Source: Thermoleophilia bacterium (lineage in GTDB: Bacteria > Actinomycetota > Thermoleophilia > Gaiellales > Gaiellaceae). Taken from it: a stretch of 41,052 nucleotides of DNA. Position numbers and translations under genes: made by a program. Below, piece by piece: positions 18,530-26,594 of this stretch. Each line of letters starts with the position of its first letter. Positions within the stretch are counted from its first letter, which is position 1. Location: assembly GCA_025930955.1 (NCBI GenBank), contig JAICNY010000002.1:1-41052 (forward strand), given 5' to 3'. Below the pieces are notes generated by a model that worked only from the letters and a program-made list of their open reading frames with translations, had not been told where the DNA came from and ran no database searches.

Positions 18530-19411
18530 TCACCCTGTCGGAGCGGCGGCGCGGCGGCGGCGGACGGCGCGGGCGCCGAGCCAGCCGAGGAGGGCGACGA
18601 GCAGGAGCGGCGCGACGGCCGCGACGAGCACCAACGCCCAGCGCGCGACCGTGACGAACGCGTGCGCGCCGGCCTTCCAGGCGTCGACGACGCCCCAGCC
18701 GCCCGCGTCCGCCTCCTCCCGCTCGGGCTCGCGGAGCTCGAGCGTGATCGTGGCGAGCTCCGTGCGGTCGTCGAGGAAGCGGAGCCGGCCGCGCACCTGC
18801 TCGAGCTCGAGCTGCGTGCCGTTCAGCTGCGACTGCACGGCGAGCGCCGCCTGCACCGTCCGCGCCCGTTCGAGCAGCTCGAGGAGCTGGGCCTCGACCG
18901 CCTCGAGGTGGCGCTGCCGCGCCTCGAGGTCGACGTACTCCTGCGAGACGTCGGTCCCCTCCTCGCTCTCGTGCTCGATCTCGCCGAGCCGGCCGAGCGC
19001 GTTCATCGCCGCCGCGTACGACTCGCCGCGCACGCGTAGGACGAGCATGCCGCTTCGCGGGACGTCCTCGTCGCCGCGCTGGGTCTGCGAGCTGACGACG
19101 AACCCGCCGAGCCGGGCGGCGATCCCGCGTGCCTGGCGGACGGCGTCGTCGAAGCGGCCCTCCTCGACGACGACGCCGAGGGTCGCGGTCTGGATCACCT
19201 TCGGGCCGGCGCCGGGAAGCTCGGCGACCGGAACGGCCGCCTCGTCGGAGCCGCCGCCCTCGCCACCGCCGCCGTCGCTCTCCGCCACGGCGCCCACCTC
19301 GCGTTCGACGGCGGCGTCGCCGGACGCCTCGCCGTCGCCGTTGCCGGAGGAGCAGGCCGAGAGGAGCACGACTGCGCAGAGCGCCACGAGGAGGAGCCGG
19401 ATCGTCTTCAT
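18530..19411 (-). CDS. DUF4349 lipoprotein
   Basis: A 293-residue envelope protein. The lipobox LLSAC puts the lipidated Cys at residue 20, followed by a Gly/Ser/Asp/Glu-rich linker to about 65. Residues about 70-245 match DUF4349: VIQTATLGVVVEEGRFDDAVRQARGIAARLGGFVVSSQTQ, then VLRVRGESYAAAMNAL and DVSQEYVDLEARQRHLEAVEAQLLELL. A C-terminal transmembrane helix (about 258-282) ends in Arg-rich residues, so the protein is held at both ends. The ATG at 19411 has GGAG five bases upstream. It is divergent from the thioesterase. The function of the family is unknown. Confidence 0.88.
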   Translation of the reverse strand: MKTIRLLLVALCAVVLLSACSSGNGDGEASGDAAVEREVGAVAESDGGGGEGGGSDEAAVPVAELPGAGPKVIQTATLGVVVEEGRFDDAVRQARGIAARLGGFVVSSQTQRGDEDVPRSGMLVLRVRGESYAAAMNALGRLGEIEHESEEGTDVSQEYVDLEARQRHLEAVEAQLLELLERARTVQAALAVQSQLNGTQLELEQVRGRLRFLDDRTELATITLELREPEREEADAGGWGVVDAWKAGAHAFVTVARWALVLVAAVAPLLLVALLGWLGARAVRRRRAAAPTG

Positions 19412-19452
19412 GCTTGCTCCGACGGGCCGTGCGCTGCGAAAGTTCCCGGCTC

Positions 19453-19878
19453 GTGGACGGGTTCGCCTTCTCGGCAGACATCCGTGTCCGCTTCAGCGAG
19501 ACGGACGCGCAGGGCATCGCGAACAACGCGGTGTACCTGAACTGGTTCGAGGTGGCGCGCGTCGCCTACCTCGCGCGCTTCCGCGGCGGCTACCGCGGGA
19601 TGATCGAGGAGGGCTTCGAGGCGGTCACGCTCGAGACGCACGTCCGCTACCGCCAGCCGACGCGCTTCGACGACGAGCTCCGGATCTGGACGCGGATCGC
19701 CGAGCCCGAGCGCCTGCGCGCCCGCTTCCGCTTCGAGTACGCGCTCGAGCGGGTGAGCGAGCCGGCGGGCGTCGTCGCCGACGGCTGGACGAGCCACGCG
19801 ACCGTCGACGCGACGACGCTCTCGCCCGTGCGGATGCCGGACTGGCTCCGCGAGGCGATCCGCGACGTCGAGCGCTAG
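19453..19878 (+). CDS. acyl-CoA thioesterase, YbgC/4-hydroxybenzoyl-CoA thioesterase type
   Basis: A 141-residue hot-dog-fold enzyme predicted to hydrolyse acyl-CoA thioesters. The active-site segment RVRFSETDAQGIANNAVYLNWFEVARVAYL contains the catalytic-type Asp. TLETHVRYRQPTRFDDELRIWTRIAE and a C-terminal DGWTSHATVDATTLSPVRMPDWL complete the fold. The start is uncertain: GTG at 19453 is chosen by alignment with the family, but an in-frame GTG at 19429 is possible. Its stop overlaps the convergent VanW gene (19875). Only about 41 bases separate it from the divergent DUF4349 gene. Confidence 0.85.
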   Translation: MDGFAFSADIRVRFSETDAQGIANNAVYLNWFEVARVAYLARFRGGYRGMIEEGFEAVTLETHVRYRQPTRFDDELRIWTRIAEPERLRARFRFEYALERVSEPAGVVADGWTSHATVDATTLSPVRMPDWLREAIRDVER

Positions 19879-21791
19879 CGGCGCCCGCTGCCGGTCGTCG
19901 TCGGCGGCGGGCCGGGCGGCGGCGGGCCCGGCGGCGGGGGCGGCGGCGGGGGCGGCGGCGGCCCGGGCGGTGGGGGCGGCGGCGGCGGAGGCGGCGGCGG
20001 AGGCTTCGGCTTCGGGATCGTCCCGACGCGGACGACGCGCGGGATCGAGTCGTAGCTCGTCACCCACGCCTCCTCGTAGAGCACCTCGCCGCCCTCGTAG
20101 ACCGTCCGCCGAACGGTGATCGTCCGGGCGGGCGCGCCGACCTCCTCGACGACCCGCTCGCCGACGAAGAGCGTCGGGTCGGGCACGGTCTCGACCTCCG
20201 CCTTCTCGGTGATCCGGAGGAAGCCCGGGTCGGACTCGACGCGCCGGTTCGTCTCGCCGCCGAGGAGCCGGATCGTGATGCCGGTGTCGCCGGGGATGCC
20301 CTGCATGACGATCCAGCCGTCCGTGTCGTTCTCGAATCCGAGGTCGATCTCGGGGTAGGTGACCGTCGCGTCGCGCCCGGCGACGTAGCGGTCGATGTAG
20401 AGCGAGTGCGCGGTCCGGTCGGTGATCTTCACCCCGGCCTCCCACGCCGCGTTGAAGACGGTCGTCGCCACCTGCGAGACGCCGCCGCCGACGGTGTCCT
20501 CGTACTCGTTGTCGATGATCGTCGGGGCCGGCCGGTAGCCGCGGCGCTCCGTCCGAGGGCCGACGACCTCGTTGAAGGAGAACGGCGTGCCCGGCGCGAG
20601 CCGGGTCCCGTGGATCGCGTTCACGGCGAGCGTGAGGTTCGTGATCCGGTCGGCCGTCCCCGCGTACGCGGTCGTGTACGAGGAGAGGACCCGCGTGATC
20701 CCGAGCGAGCGCGCCTCCTCGGTCGTCAGCTCCGGCTCGACGGTCGCGACGACGAGCCCCGCCTCGCGGCGGTTCGGCGAGCGCGCGCCGGCTAGGAGCG
20801 CCTCGCCGCTCGCCTCGGCGTCGACCTGTTGGCCCGTGCGGCTCTCGACGACGCGGACCGTCCTGCCGTCGTCCGCGACGGTGAAGCCCGCCTCGCGCGG
20901 CCGGCGGTTCACGGAGCGGGCGAGGCGGTCGAAGTAGCGGTCGGCGGCCTTCCCGCCGATCTCGAGCGCCGTCCGCCCGTCGGCCGGGAGCAGGAGGAAG
21001 TCCGCGAGCTGGCGGGGCTGGACGCCCCACGCCGCGCCCTTCCAGCTGAACTGCACGGGTGCCGAGAGCACCGTCCGCACCTCGGCGAGTACCGGCTCGA
21101 GCTCGGCCGCCTCGACGGACGGGTGCGCGGTCGTGACGCCCAGCGGGACCGGCTCCCGGTCGAACCCCGCGACCGCGTGGACGATCATGTCGGCCGACTC
21201 GCGCCGGGCCAGGGTGGTGCCGACGCGGTCGGGGACGAGCGCCGGCTCCATCCCCCGCAGCACGATCGCGGCGTCGCGGGCGGGGCGGTCGACCTCCTTC
21301 GCCATCCTGTCGAGCTCGAACGCGAGGCGCGCCTCGTAGACCTCGGCGGCAGGCTCGACGTCCGCGCCGAAGAGGCGCAGCGAGAGCCGCTTGAGCCCGC
21401 GAACCGGGTGCGGCCAGTCTCCCTCGGCGCGCGCCTCGGCGGCGACGGCGTTCCAGTCCACGCGCGCCTCGAGGTCGGCGGGTGAGAGCGGGAAGCGCTC
21501 GTCGCCGACCGTGAAGACGACCGGGACGTCGGCGAGCTCCGCCGCGCGCGTCTCGAGGAGGGCAGCGGCCTCGGCGGGCGTCTTCCCGGCGACGTCCATC
21601 CCGGCGACGGTCACGCCGGCGGGAATCCGCGCGGCCGAGCCGGCGAAGCCGAGCCCGAGCGCGAGCGTGGCGACGACGAGCGCGATGAGGAGGCCGAGCC
21701 CGAGGCGCTTCCACGGGACCGAGCGAAGGAACGCCTTCCGGCGCGCAGGACGGCGCTCGCGCACCGGCCGGACGTCGACCTCGGCCCGCAA
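19875..21791 (-). CDS. VanW family protein with putative peptidoglycan-binding and G5 domains and poly-Pro tail
   Basis: A 638-residue envelope protein of the YoaR/VanW type. A basic N-terminus is followed by one membrane helix at about residues 29-50. Residues about 80-330 resemble repeated PG-binding_4 domains. Residues about 375-505 are VanW: TNLTLAVNAIHGTRLAPGTPFSFNEVVGPRT, then GGGVSQVATTVFNAAWEAG. Residues about 520-595 resemble a G5 domain (VVEEVGAPARTITVRRTVYEGG). The last 45 residues are almost pure proline with a few glycines, encoded at about 19890-20005. I chose the TTG at 21791 rather than 21800 because TAGATT (21799-21804) would overlap the latter. The substrate is unknown; a role in the cell wall is inference. 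Confidence 0.86.
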   Translation of the reverse strand: MRAEVDVRPVRERRPARRKAFLRSVPWKRLGLGLLIALVVATLALGLGFAGSAARIPAGVTVAGMDVAGKTPAEAAALLETRAAELADVPVVFTVGDERFPLSPADLEARVDWNAVAAEARAEGDWPHPVRGLKRLSLRLFGADVEPAAEVYEARLAFELDRMAKEVDRPARDAAIVLRGMEPALVPDRVGTTLARRESADMIVHAVAGFDREPVPLGVTTAHPSVEAAELEPVLAEVRTVLSAPVQFSWKGAAWGVQPRQLADFLLLPADGRTALEIGGKAADRYFDRLARSVNRRPREAGFTVADDGRTVRVVESRTGQQVDAEASGEALLAGARSPNRREAGLVVATVEPELTTEEARSLGITRVLSSYTTAYAGTADRITNLTLAVNAIHGTRLAPGTPFSFNEVVGPRTERRGYRPAPTIIDNEYEDTVGGGVSQVATTVFNAAWEAGVKITDRTAHSLYIDRYVAGRDATVTYPEIDLGFENDTDGWIVMQGIPGDTGITIRLLGGETNRRVESDPGFLRITEKAEVETVPDPTLFVGERVVEEVGAPARTITVRRTVYEGGEVLYEEAWVTSYDSIPRVVRVGTIPKPKPPPPPPPPPPPPPGPPPPPPPPPPPGPPPPGPPPTTTGSGRR

Positions 21792-21825
21792 GGCGGCCAA
21801 TCTAGCAGCGCGCCTCGGGACTTCG

Positions 21826-22752
21826 TCAGGGCGGCGGAAGGCCCGCCCGGCGCCGCAGCTCGAGCACGCGGAGGACCGCCTCGTCGAGCTCGCCGGCGCG
21901 CGCGAGCGGCACGAGCGCGCGGATCGCGCGACGCGCGTGCCCGGGGCTCGTGTAGAGGACGAGGTCGCCGCCTGCGCGAAGCGCCCGGCGCGCCCATTCG
22001 ACGGGCCACGGGCCGCTCGAGAAGATGCTCAGCGAGTCGGTCACGACGACGCCCTCGAACCCCCAGTCGCGCAGCATCCGGTGGGCCTCGTGGGAGTTCA
22101 GGGCCCGCGCGAAGCCGAGCTCCCGGTAGACGGCGTGGCTCGTCATGACGCACGGGACCCCGGCCCGGATCGCCGCGCGAAAGGCGGCCAGCTCCGCACG
22201 GCGGAACCGCGACAGCACCCACGGCCGGTCGTCCGTCGACTGCTCGGCCGAGCCGAGGCCCGGGAAGTGCTTCACGCACGCGGCGACGCCGCCCTCGCCG
22301 AGCCCGCGCGCAAACGCGACGCCGAGCTCCGGCCGGCGGAAGTGGCGCGCGCCGAGCGGCCCGCCCGCGAGGTCGAGGACGGGCGCGAAATCGGCGTGGA
22401 CGCCGGCGCGCCGGAGCGCCGCGCCCGTCTCCCGTCCGGCCGCGCGCGCCTCCCGGGCGGTCGCGTGCTCGGACGGCCACGGGGCCGGCGGCAGCGCGGG
22501 GAACGAACGCACCTCGCCCCCCTCCTGGTCGACGAAGACGAGCGTGTCGCGCGGCCGGGGCGCGTCGGCGTTCCACGAGCGCACGAAGACGCCGCCGACG
22601 CCGCGAGGCGCCGGGAGGCCGGAGACGACGACGAGCGCCGCCTTGTCCCGCGCCGTGAGCCCCGCGAGCGGATCCTCCGCGGGAGGGGATCCGCCGCCGA
22701 GACCGGCCGCCGCGAGGAGGGCTTGCGCGAACGCGGCGACGGGCAGCGGCAC
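21826..22752 (-). CDS. glycoside hydrolase family 3 N-terminal domain protein (NagZ-like)
   Basis: A 308-residue single-domain GH3 protein, close in size to NagZ beta-N-acetylglucosaminidases that recycle cell-wall fragments. Motifs: FVDQEGGEVRSF at 73-84, FAPVLDLAGGPLGARHF at 122-138, CVKHFPGLGS at 159-168, MTSHAVY at 203-209, and the nucleophile-type Asp239 in GVVVTDSLSIFS. The NagZ catalytic Asp-His loop after KHFPG is not clear here (it reads STDDRP), so activity or substrate may differ. A hydrophobic N-terminus (LPVAAFAQALLAAAGL) may be a weak export signal. The GTG start at 22752 lies six bases after TAGTCT, so it is predicted leaderless. Confidence 0.85.
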   Translation of the reverse strand: MPLPVAAFAQALLAAAGLGGGSPPAEDPLAGLTARDKAALVVVSGLPAPRGVGGVFVRSWNADAPRPRDTLVFVDQEGGEVRSFPALPPAPWPSEHATAREARAAGRETGAALRRAGVHADFAPVLDLAGGPLGARHFRRPELGVAFARGLGEGGVAACVKHFPGLGSAEQSTDDRPWVLSRFRRAELAAFRAAIRAGVPCVMTSHAVYRELGFARALNSHEAHRMLRDWGFEGVVVTDSLSIFSSGPWPVEWARRALRAGGDLVLYTSPGHARRAIRALVPLARAGELDEAVLRVLELRRRAGLPPP

Positions 22753-22757
22753 GTCAC

Positions 22758-22764
22758 TAGACTA
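22758..22764. promoter_or_regulatory. face-to-face -10 elements for the GH3 and acyl-CoA dehydrogenase genes
   Basis: Plus-strand TAGACT (22758-22763) and minus-strand TAGTCT (22764-22759) overlap in one symmetrical block. Each ends six bases before a GTG start (22770 plus, 22752 minus). Only 17 bases separate the two start codons, so both mRNAs should be leaderless. Confidence 0.7.
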
Positions 22765-22769
22765 GCCCC

Positions 22770-23984
22770 GTGGATTTCGACCTCACCCCCGAGCAGCGCG
22801 AGGTGCAGGCGACCGTCCGCCAGTTCGTGGACGAGCGCATCCTTCCGACCGCGATCGAGAACGACATCAACCACCACCTCGACATGGAGGCGATCGAGGG
22901 CATGGCCGAGCTGGGCCTGCTCGGGATCGTCATCCCCGAGGAGTACGGCGGCGCCGGCATGGACTTCGTCTGCGAGGCGCTCTCGTGCGAGGAGATCGAG
23001 CGCGGCGAGGCGGCGTTCCGGACGCTCATCTCGGTGCACGTCGGCCTGAACTCGCTCTCGCTCCTGCGCTACGGCACGGAGGAGCAGAAGGAGCGCTACC
23101 TGACGCCCCAGGCGAAGGGCGAGAAGATCGCCTGCTTCGGCCTGACCGAGCCCGCGGCGGGCTCGGACGTCGCGTCGATGAAGACGACCGCGCGGCGCGA
23201 GGGCGACACGTACGTCCTGAACGGCCAGAAGAACTGGATCTCGTACGCGTCGGTCGCGGACCACGCGCTCGTCTTCGCGAAGACCGACCCGGAGGCCGGC
23301 CACAAGGGCATCTCCGCGTTCGCGATCGAGACCGCGTGGCCGGGCGTCTCGACGGCAGACACCGAGAACAAGCTCGGCATCTGGGCGGGCTCGACGGGCG
23401 AGCTCTTCTTCGAGAACGTCGAGGTGCCGGCCGAGAGCCTCGTCGGCGAGGAGGGGCAGGGCTTCGAGATCGCGATGTACGGGCTCGACCAGGGCCGCTT
23501 CACCGTCGCGGCCGGAGCGTGCGGCGTGGTGCGCGCCTGCCTCGAGCGCTCCGTCGAGTACGCGCGCGAGCGCGAGACGTTCGGCAGGCCGATCGGCAAG
23601 CACCAGTTCGTCCAGGACATGATCGCGAAGATGGTGCTCGGCTACGAGACGTCGAAGCTCCTCGTCATGCAGGCCGCGTGGCTCAAGGACAAGGGCGTCC
23701 GGAACACGCGCGAGACGAGCCTTGCGAAGTGGCACGCGACCGAGAGCGCGTTCGAGGCGGCGCATCTCGCGATCCAGGTTCACGGCGCGTACGGCTACTC
23801 CGCGGAGTACGGCGTCGAGCGGTACTTCCGCAACGCGCGCGCCCCGATCATCTACGAGGGCACGACGCAGATCCACAAGATGATGCAGGCCGAGCACGCG
23901 CTCGGGTACCGGAACCTGAACGGCTCCGGCGGCGACGTGTCGCCGATCGCGTCGTGGGCGCCGGCGCTCCTCGCACGCGGCTAG
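22770..23984 (+). CDS. acyl-CoA dehydrogenase
   Basis: An FAD enzyme of 404 residues that oxidises acyl-CoA to enoyl-CoA, passing electrons to ETF. The N-terminal helical domain starts FDLTPEQREVQATVRQFVDERI. The middle beta-domain includes CFGLTEPAAGSDVASMKTTARR and GQKNWISYASVADHALVFAKT. The C-terminal domain has GRFTVAAGACGVVRACLERSVEYARERETFGRPIGKHQFVQDMIA. Glu363, in the motif IIYEGTTQIHK, is at the catalytic base position of medium- and short-chain enzymes. The chain length it prefers cannot be read from this. The start is GTG at 22770, leaderless by the -10 position. No ETF or thiolase gene lies beside it. Confidence 0.95.
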   Translation: MDFDLTPEQREVQATVRQFVDERILPTAIENDINHHLDMEAIEGMAELGLLGIVIPEEYGGAGMDFVCEALSCEEIERGEAAFRTLISVHVGLNSLSLLRYGTEEQKERYLTPQAKGEKIACFGLTEPAAGSDVASMKTTARREGDTYVLNGQKNWISYASVADHALVFAKTDPEAGHKGISAFAIETAWPGVSTADTENKLGIWAGSTGELFFENVEVPAESLVGEEGQGFEIAMYGLDQGRFTVAAGACGVVRACLERSVEYARERETFGRPIGKHQFVQDMIAKMVLGYETSKLLVMQAAWLKDKGVRNTRETSLAKWHATESAFEAAHLAIQVHGAYGYSAEYGVERYFRNARAPIIYEGTTQIHKMMQAEHALGYRNLNGSGGDVSPIASWAPALLARG

Positions 23985-23987
23985 CGC

Positions 23988-24434
23988 TCAGCCCCGCACC
24001 GAGCTCTCGACCGGGAAGAAGTGCTCGACGGGCGCGTCGCGCCCGAGCGTCGGGACGTCGCCCGCGAACGCGCCGACGAGGCCTTCCTCGGGGCGCTCGG
24101 ACACGTCCGGCGCGACCTTCGACGAGAGGAGGAAGACGCGCGCCGGCTCCTGCGAGCGGTTCTCGAGCGCGTGGAGCCCGTCGCGGCCGCGCGGGAAGAA
24201 CGCGAGCTCGCCGGGCCCGAGCGTGCGCTCGTCGTGCTCCCGCCGGACGGTCACCGCGCCCGCGAGGACGAGCGCGAGCTCCTCGTTCCCGTGGTGCAGG
24301 TGGTACGGCCCCCGGTGCCCCGGCGCGAGCTCGAGGACGACGCCGCCGACGAGCTCCGTCCCGAGCGCGTGGCCGACGAACCGGATCTTCACCGTCTCCC
24401 GCTCGACGTCCCAGTCGTCCGTGTGGATGTTCAC
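23988..24434 (-). CDS. cupin domain protein
   Basis: A 148-residue cytoplasmic protein with a single conserved cupin barrel at about residues 25-105. The first metal motif is seen as GPYHLHHGNEELALVLAGAVTVRREHDERTLGPGELAFFPRG, with two His and a Glu suitable for metal binding; the second motif contains DGLHALENRSQEPARVF with one His. The last 40 residues include a Pro-rich region. I chose GTG at 24434 over ATG at 24458 because a GAAGGAGG Shine-Dalgarno lies between them, correctly placed for the GTG. Its substrate is unknown. It is convergent with the acyl-CoA dehydrogenase (3-base gap). Confidence 0.85.
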   Translation of the reverse strand: MNIHTDDWDVERETVKIRFVGHALGTELVGGVVLELAPGHRGPYHLHHGNEELALVLAGAVTVRREHDERTLGPGELAFFPRGRDGLHALENRSQEPARVFLLSSKVAPDVSERPEEGLVGAFAGDVPTLGRDAPVEHFFPVESSVRG

Positions 24435-24494
24435 CGCGCCTCCTTCCCTCGCCTGCACGGGAGAACGACCGACGGCCGCCCGCCTTTCCCGGCT

Positions 24495-24550
24495 CGTGTT
24501 GCATCATCCCCGCGTGAAGGCGCGACGGCCGGGCCGGGTGATGCAACACG
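24495..24550. repeat. long inverted repeat at the start of the 24514-25041 gene
   Basis: CGTGTTGCATCA (24495-24506) and TGATGCAACACG (24539-24550) are perfect 12-base complements, extended by CCC/GGG across a one-base bulge. The 32 bases between them contain the GTG start at 24514. The right arm contains an alternative ATG at 24541. It may be an operator pair or an mRNA hairpin that masks a start site. Confidence 0.7.
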
Positions 24551-25041
24551 TGGTCGCGGGAGCGGCGGTTCTCGCGGGCGCGCTGGCCCTCGCGCCGGGC
24601 GCGTGGGCGCCGCCGCCGGCGCAGGGGACGCTCGTCCCGGGGGTCTCGCTCGGCGGGATCGAGCTCGGGATGACCCGCGACGAGGTGCGCGCCGCCTGGG
24701 GCGGGCGCTTCGGGGTCTGCCGGAACTGCCGGCGGCCGACCTGGTTCTTCAACTACCGCCCCTACGAGCCGCAGGGCGCGGGCGTCGCCTTCCGGCGCGG
24801 CGAGGTCGTCCACGTCTTCACCCTCTGGAGCCCGCCCGGGTGGCAGGCGACCGACGGCCTCACGCTCGGCGCGGATGAGATCGACGTGGGCGCGGGCCTC
24901 GTCCTCGCCGGCGACCGCGCCTGCGACGGCTACACGGCGAAGCGCGCCGTGACGGGCGAGACGGAGACGGTCTTCTACGTCCACGAGGGGAGGCTCTGGG
25001 GCTTCGGGCTCGTCCGGCCCGGCGCGAACCCCTGCCTCTAA
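24514..25041 (+). CDS. small secreted protein, function unknown
   Basis: A 175-residue exported protein. The GTG at 24514 gives a basic N-region (KARRPGR) ahead of a hydrophobic core, AAVLAGALALAPGAWA, with cleavage likely after Ala32; the ATG at 24541 would give a weaker signal peptide. The mature part begins with GVSLGGIELGMTRDEVRAAWG, a motif resembling the repeated start of SmpA/BamE-like or PepSY-like secreted folds in which a short helix follows a strand. A Cys pair in FGVCRNCRRPTWFF and another near the end (ACDGYT, NPCL) may form disulfides. It is divergent from the cupin gene, with the inverted repeat over its start. Its stop overlaps the HAD gene (CTAA). Confidence 0.75.
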   Translation: MKARRPGRVMQHVVAGAAVLAGALALAPGAWAPPPAQGTLVPGVSLGGIELGMTRDEVRAAWGGRFGVCRNCRRPTWFFNYRPYEPQGAGVAFRRGEVVHVFTLWSPPGWQATDGLTLGADEIDVGAGLVLAGDRACDGYTAKRAVTGETETVFYVHEGRLWGFGLVRPGANPCL

Positions 25042-25733
25042 CCGGCGACGAGCCCGAGCGCCGCGGGCAGCGCGCGGAGGTCCGGCAGCGCGTCGTTCCG
25101 CCCGCCGAAGCGCCCCTCCCGGTCGAGCAGGAACGCGCGCAGGCCGAGCGCGCGCGCCCCGTCCACGTCGTCGGTCGGGGAGTCGCCGACCATCGCGGCC
25201 CGCTCCGGCACGGTGCCGAGCAGCTCGAGCGCGGCGAGGAAGATCGACGGGCTCGGCTTCACCTTCCCGTGCCGGCCGGAGGAGATCCACGCGTCCACGT
25301 CGAGGCGGAAGTGCGCGATGAAGTCCTCGAGGTCGCGGCTCGTGTTCGAGACGAGCCCGATCCGGAGCCCGTGCGCGCGCAGCTCCGCCATCGCCGGCAA
25401 CGCGTCCTCGTACAGCTCGAAGTTGTCCGACCGCTGCCACCCGCGCGTGATCTCGAGCGCGATCTCCCGGATGTTCGGGCCGTCGCCGCCCATTCCGCGC
25501 AGGATGTCCTCGGTGAAGCGCACCCAGACCTCCTCGTCGTGATCGAGCTCCGGGTGGTGCTCGATGTCCACGATCGCGGCCGAGCGCGCCTCGAGGTAGC
25601 GCGCCGGGTCGAGGTCCAGGCCGAAGCGCGCGGCCGCCTCGCGGTACCCCGGCCCGCCGAGCAGCGGGCCCGGCTTCGCGAGGGTGAAGTCGACGTCGAA
25701 GAGAACCGCCTCGAGCGGTAGCGGCTCAGACAC
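25038..25733 (-). CDS. HAD-superfamily hydrolase
   Basis: A 231-residue probable phosphatase. Motif I is FDVDFTLAK with nucleophile Asp13 and acid/base Asp15. Motif II is VSNTSRD, motif III is the Lys in GKVKPSPSIF, and motif IV is VGDSPTDDVDGARALG. The helical cap between motifs I and II is of the alpha-helical C1 type. Substrate cannot be inferred. The start is GTG at 25733, overlapping the last 8 bases of the nitrilase gene (stop at 25726), so the pair is co-transcribed and probably translationally coupled. It is convergent with the secreted-protein gene. Confidence 0.9.
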   Translation of the reverse strand: MSEPLPLEAVLFDVDFTLAKPGPLLGGPGYREAAARFGLDLDPARYLEARSAAIVDIEHHPELDHDEEVWVRFTEDILRGMGGDGPNIREIALEITRGWQRSDNFELYEDALPAMAELRAHGLRIGLVSNTSRDLEDFIAHFRLDVDAWISSGRHGKVKPSPSIFLAALELLGTVPERAAMVGDSPTDDVDGARALGLRAFLLDREGRFGGRNDALPDLRALPAALGLVAG

Positions 25734-26571
25734 GCGCGGGATCCGGCCACCGGTACGCGGCGGCCTGCCGGTTCGCGAGCGACGGGAGCTCCGCGCGGAT
25801 CCGCTCCAGCCGCTCGCGGTCGAGCTCGGCGACGATCACGCAGTCCTCGTCGGGCGCCTGGGCGAGGACGACGCCCCAGGGGTCTGCGACGAGCGAGCGC
25901 CCGTGGCTCGCCTTCGCGCCGCCGGCGTACGTCCCCCACTGGTTCGCGGCCGCGACGTAGCACTGGTTCTCCACCGCACGCGCGCGGACGAGGAGCTCCC
26001 AGTGGTCCCTGCCCGTGAACGCCGTGAATGCGGCCGGGACGGTGGCGAGCTCGGCCCCGTCGAGCGCGAGGATCCGGTACAGCTCCGGGAACCGGAGGTC
26101 GTAGCAGACGGAGAGCCCGACGCGCCAGCCGCCGGCGGCGCACACCACGGTCTCGTCGCCCGGCTCCTCCGCTTCGCTCTCCCGATACGCGACCCCGCCG
26201 ACGTCCACGTCGAACATGTGGATCTTCCGGTAGGCCGCGACGAGCTCGCCGTCCTCGTCGAAGACGGGGCAGGTGTTCGACAGCCGCTCGCGTCCCTCGC
26301 GCTCCTCCGTGAACGAGCCGCCCACGATCGCGACCCCGTGCCGCCGGGCCCAGCCCGCGAGCGCCGCGACCGTCTCCCCGCCCTCGAGCGGCTCCGCGTT
26401 CGCGCGCAGGACGTCGGGCGACCCCCAGGCGTTCCATTTCTCCGGCAGGACCACGAGCCGCGCGCCCGCGGAGGCCGCCTCGCCGACGAGCCGCTCGGCG
26501 GTCGCGAGGTTGTCCGCCTTCACGGGCCCGGCGCACATCTGGACGCACGCGATGCGAAGCCGGTCGGACAT
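25726..26571 (-). CDS. carbon-nitrogen hydrolase (nitrilase superfamily)
   Basis: A 281-residue cytoplasmic enzyme predicted to hydrolyse an amide. The Glu-Lys-Cys triad is visible: Glu44 in VVLPEKWNAWG, Lys116 in YRKIHMFD, and Cys156 in VGLSVCYDLRFPELYR. TGRDHWELLVRARAVENQCYV and AANQWGTYAGGAKASHGRSLVADPWG also match the Nit/omega-amidase group, which removes amides from alpha-keto or deaminated metabolites; that assignment is tentative. The ATG at 26571 is six bases after TATCCT (26578-26583), giving a leaderless mRNA. It heads a two-gene operon with the HAD gene. Confidence 0.92.
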   Translation of the reverse strand: MSDRLRIACVQMCAGPVKADNLATAERLVGEAASAGARLVVLPEKWNAWGSPDVLRANAEPLEGGETVAALAGWARRHGVAIVGGSFTEEREGRERLSNTCPVFDEDGELVAAYRKIHMFDVDVGGVAYRESEAEEPGDETVVCAAGGWRVGLSVCYDLRFPELYRILALDGAELATVPAAFTAFTGRDHWELLVRARAVENQCYVAAANQWGTYAGGAKASHGRSLVADPWGVVLAQAPDEDCVIVAELDRERLERIRAELPSLANRQAAAYRWPDPARV

Positions 26572-26577
26572 GGACGG

Positions 26578-26587
26578 AGGATAGCCT
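26578..26587. promoter_or_regulatory. face-to-face -10 elements for the nitrilase and CoA-binding genes
   Basis: Minus-strand TATCCT (26583-26578) and plus-strand TAGCCT (26582-26587) overlap by two bases. They end six and seven bases before the starts at 26571 (minus) and 26595 (plus). Only 23 bases lie between the two genes. Confidence 0.68.
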
Positions 26588-26594
26588 TGCGCCC

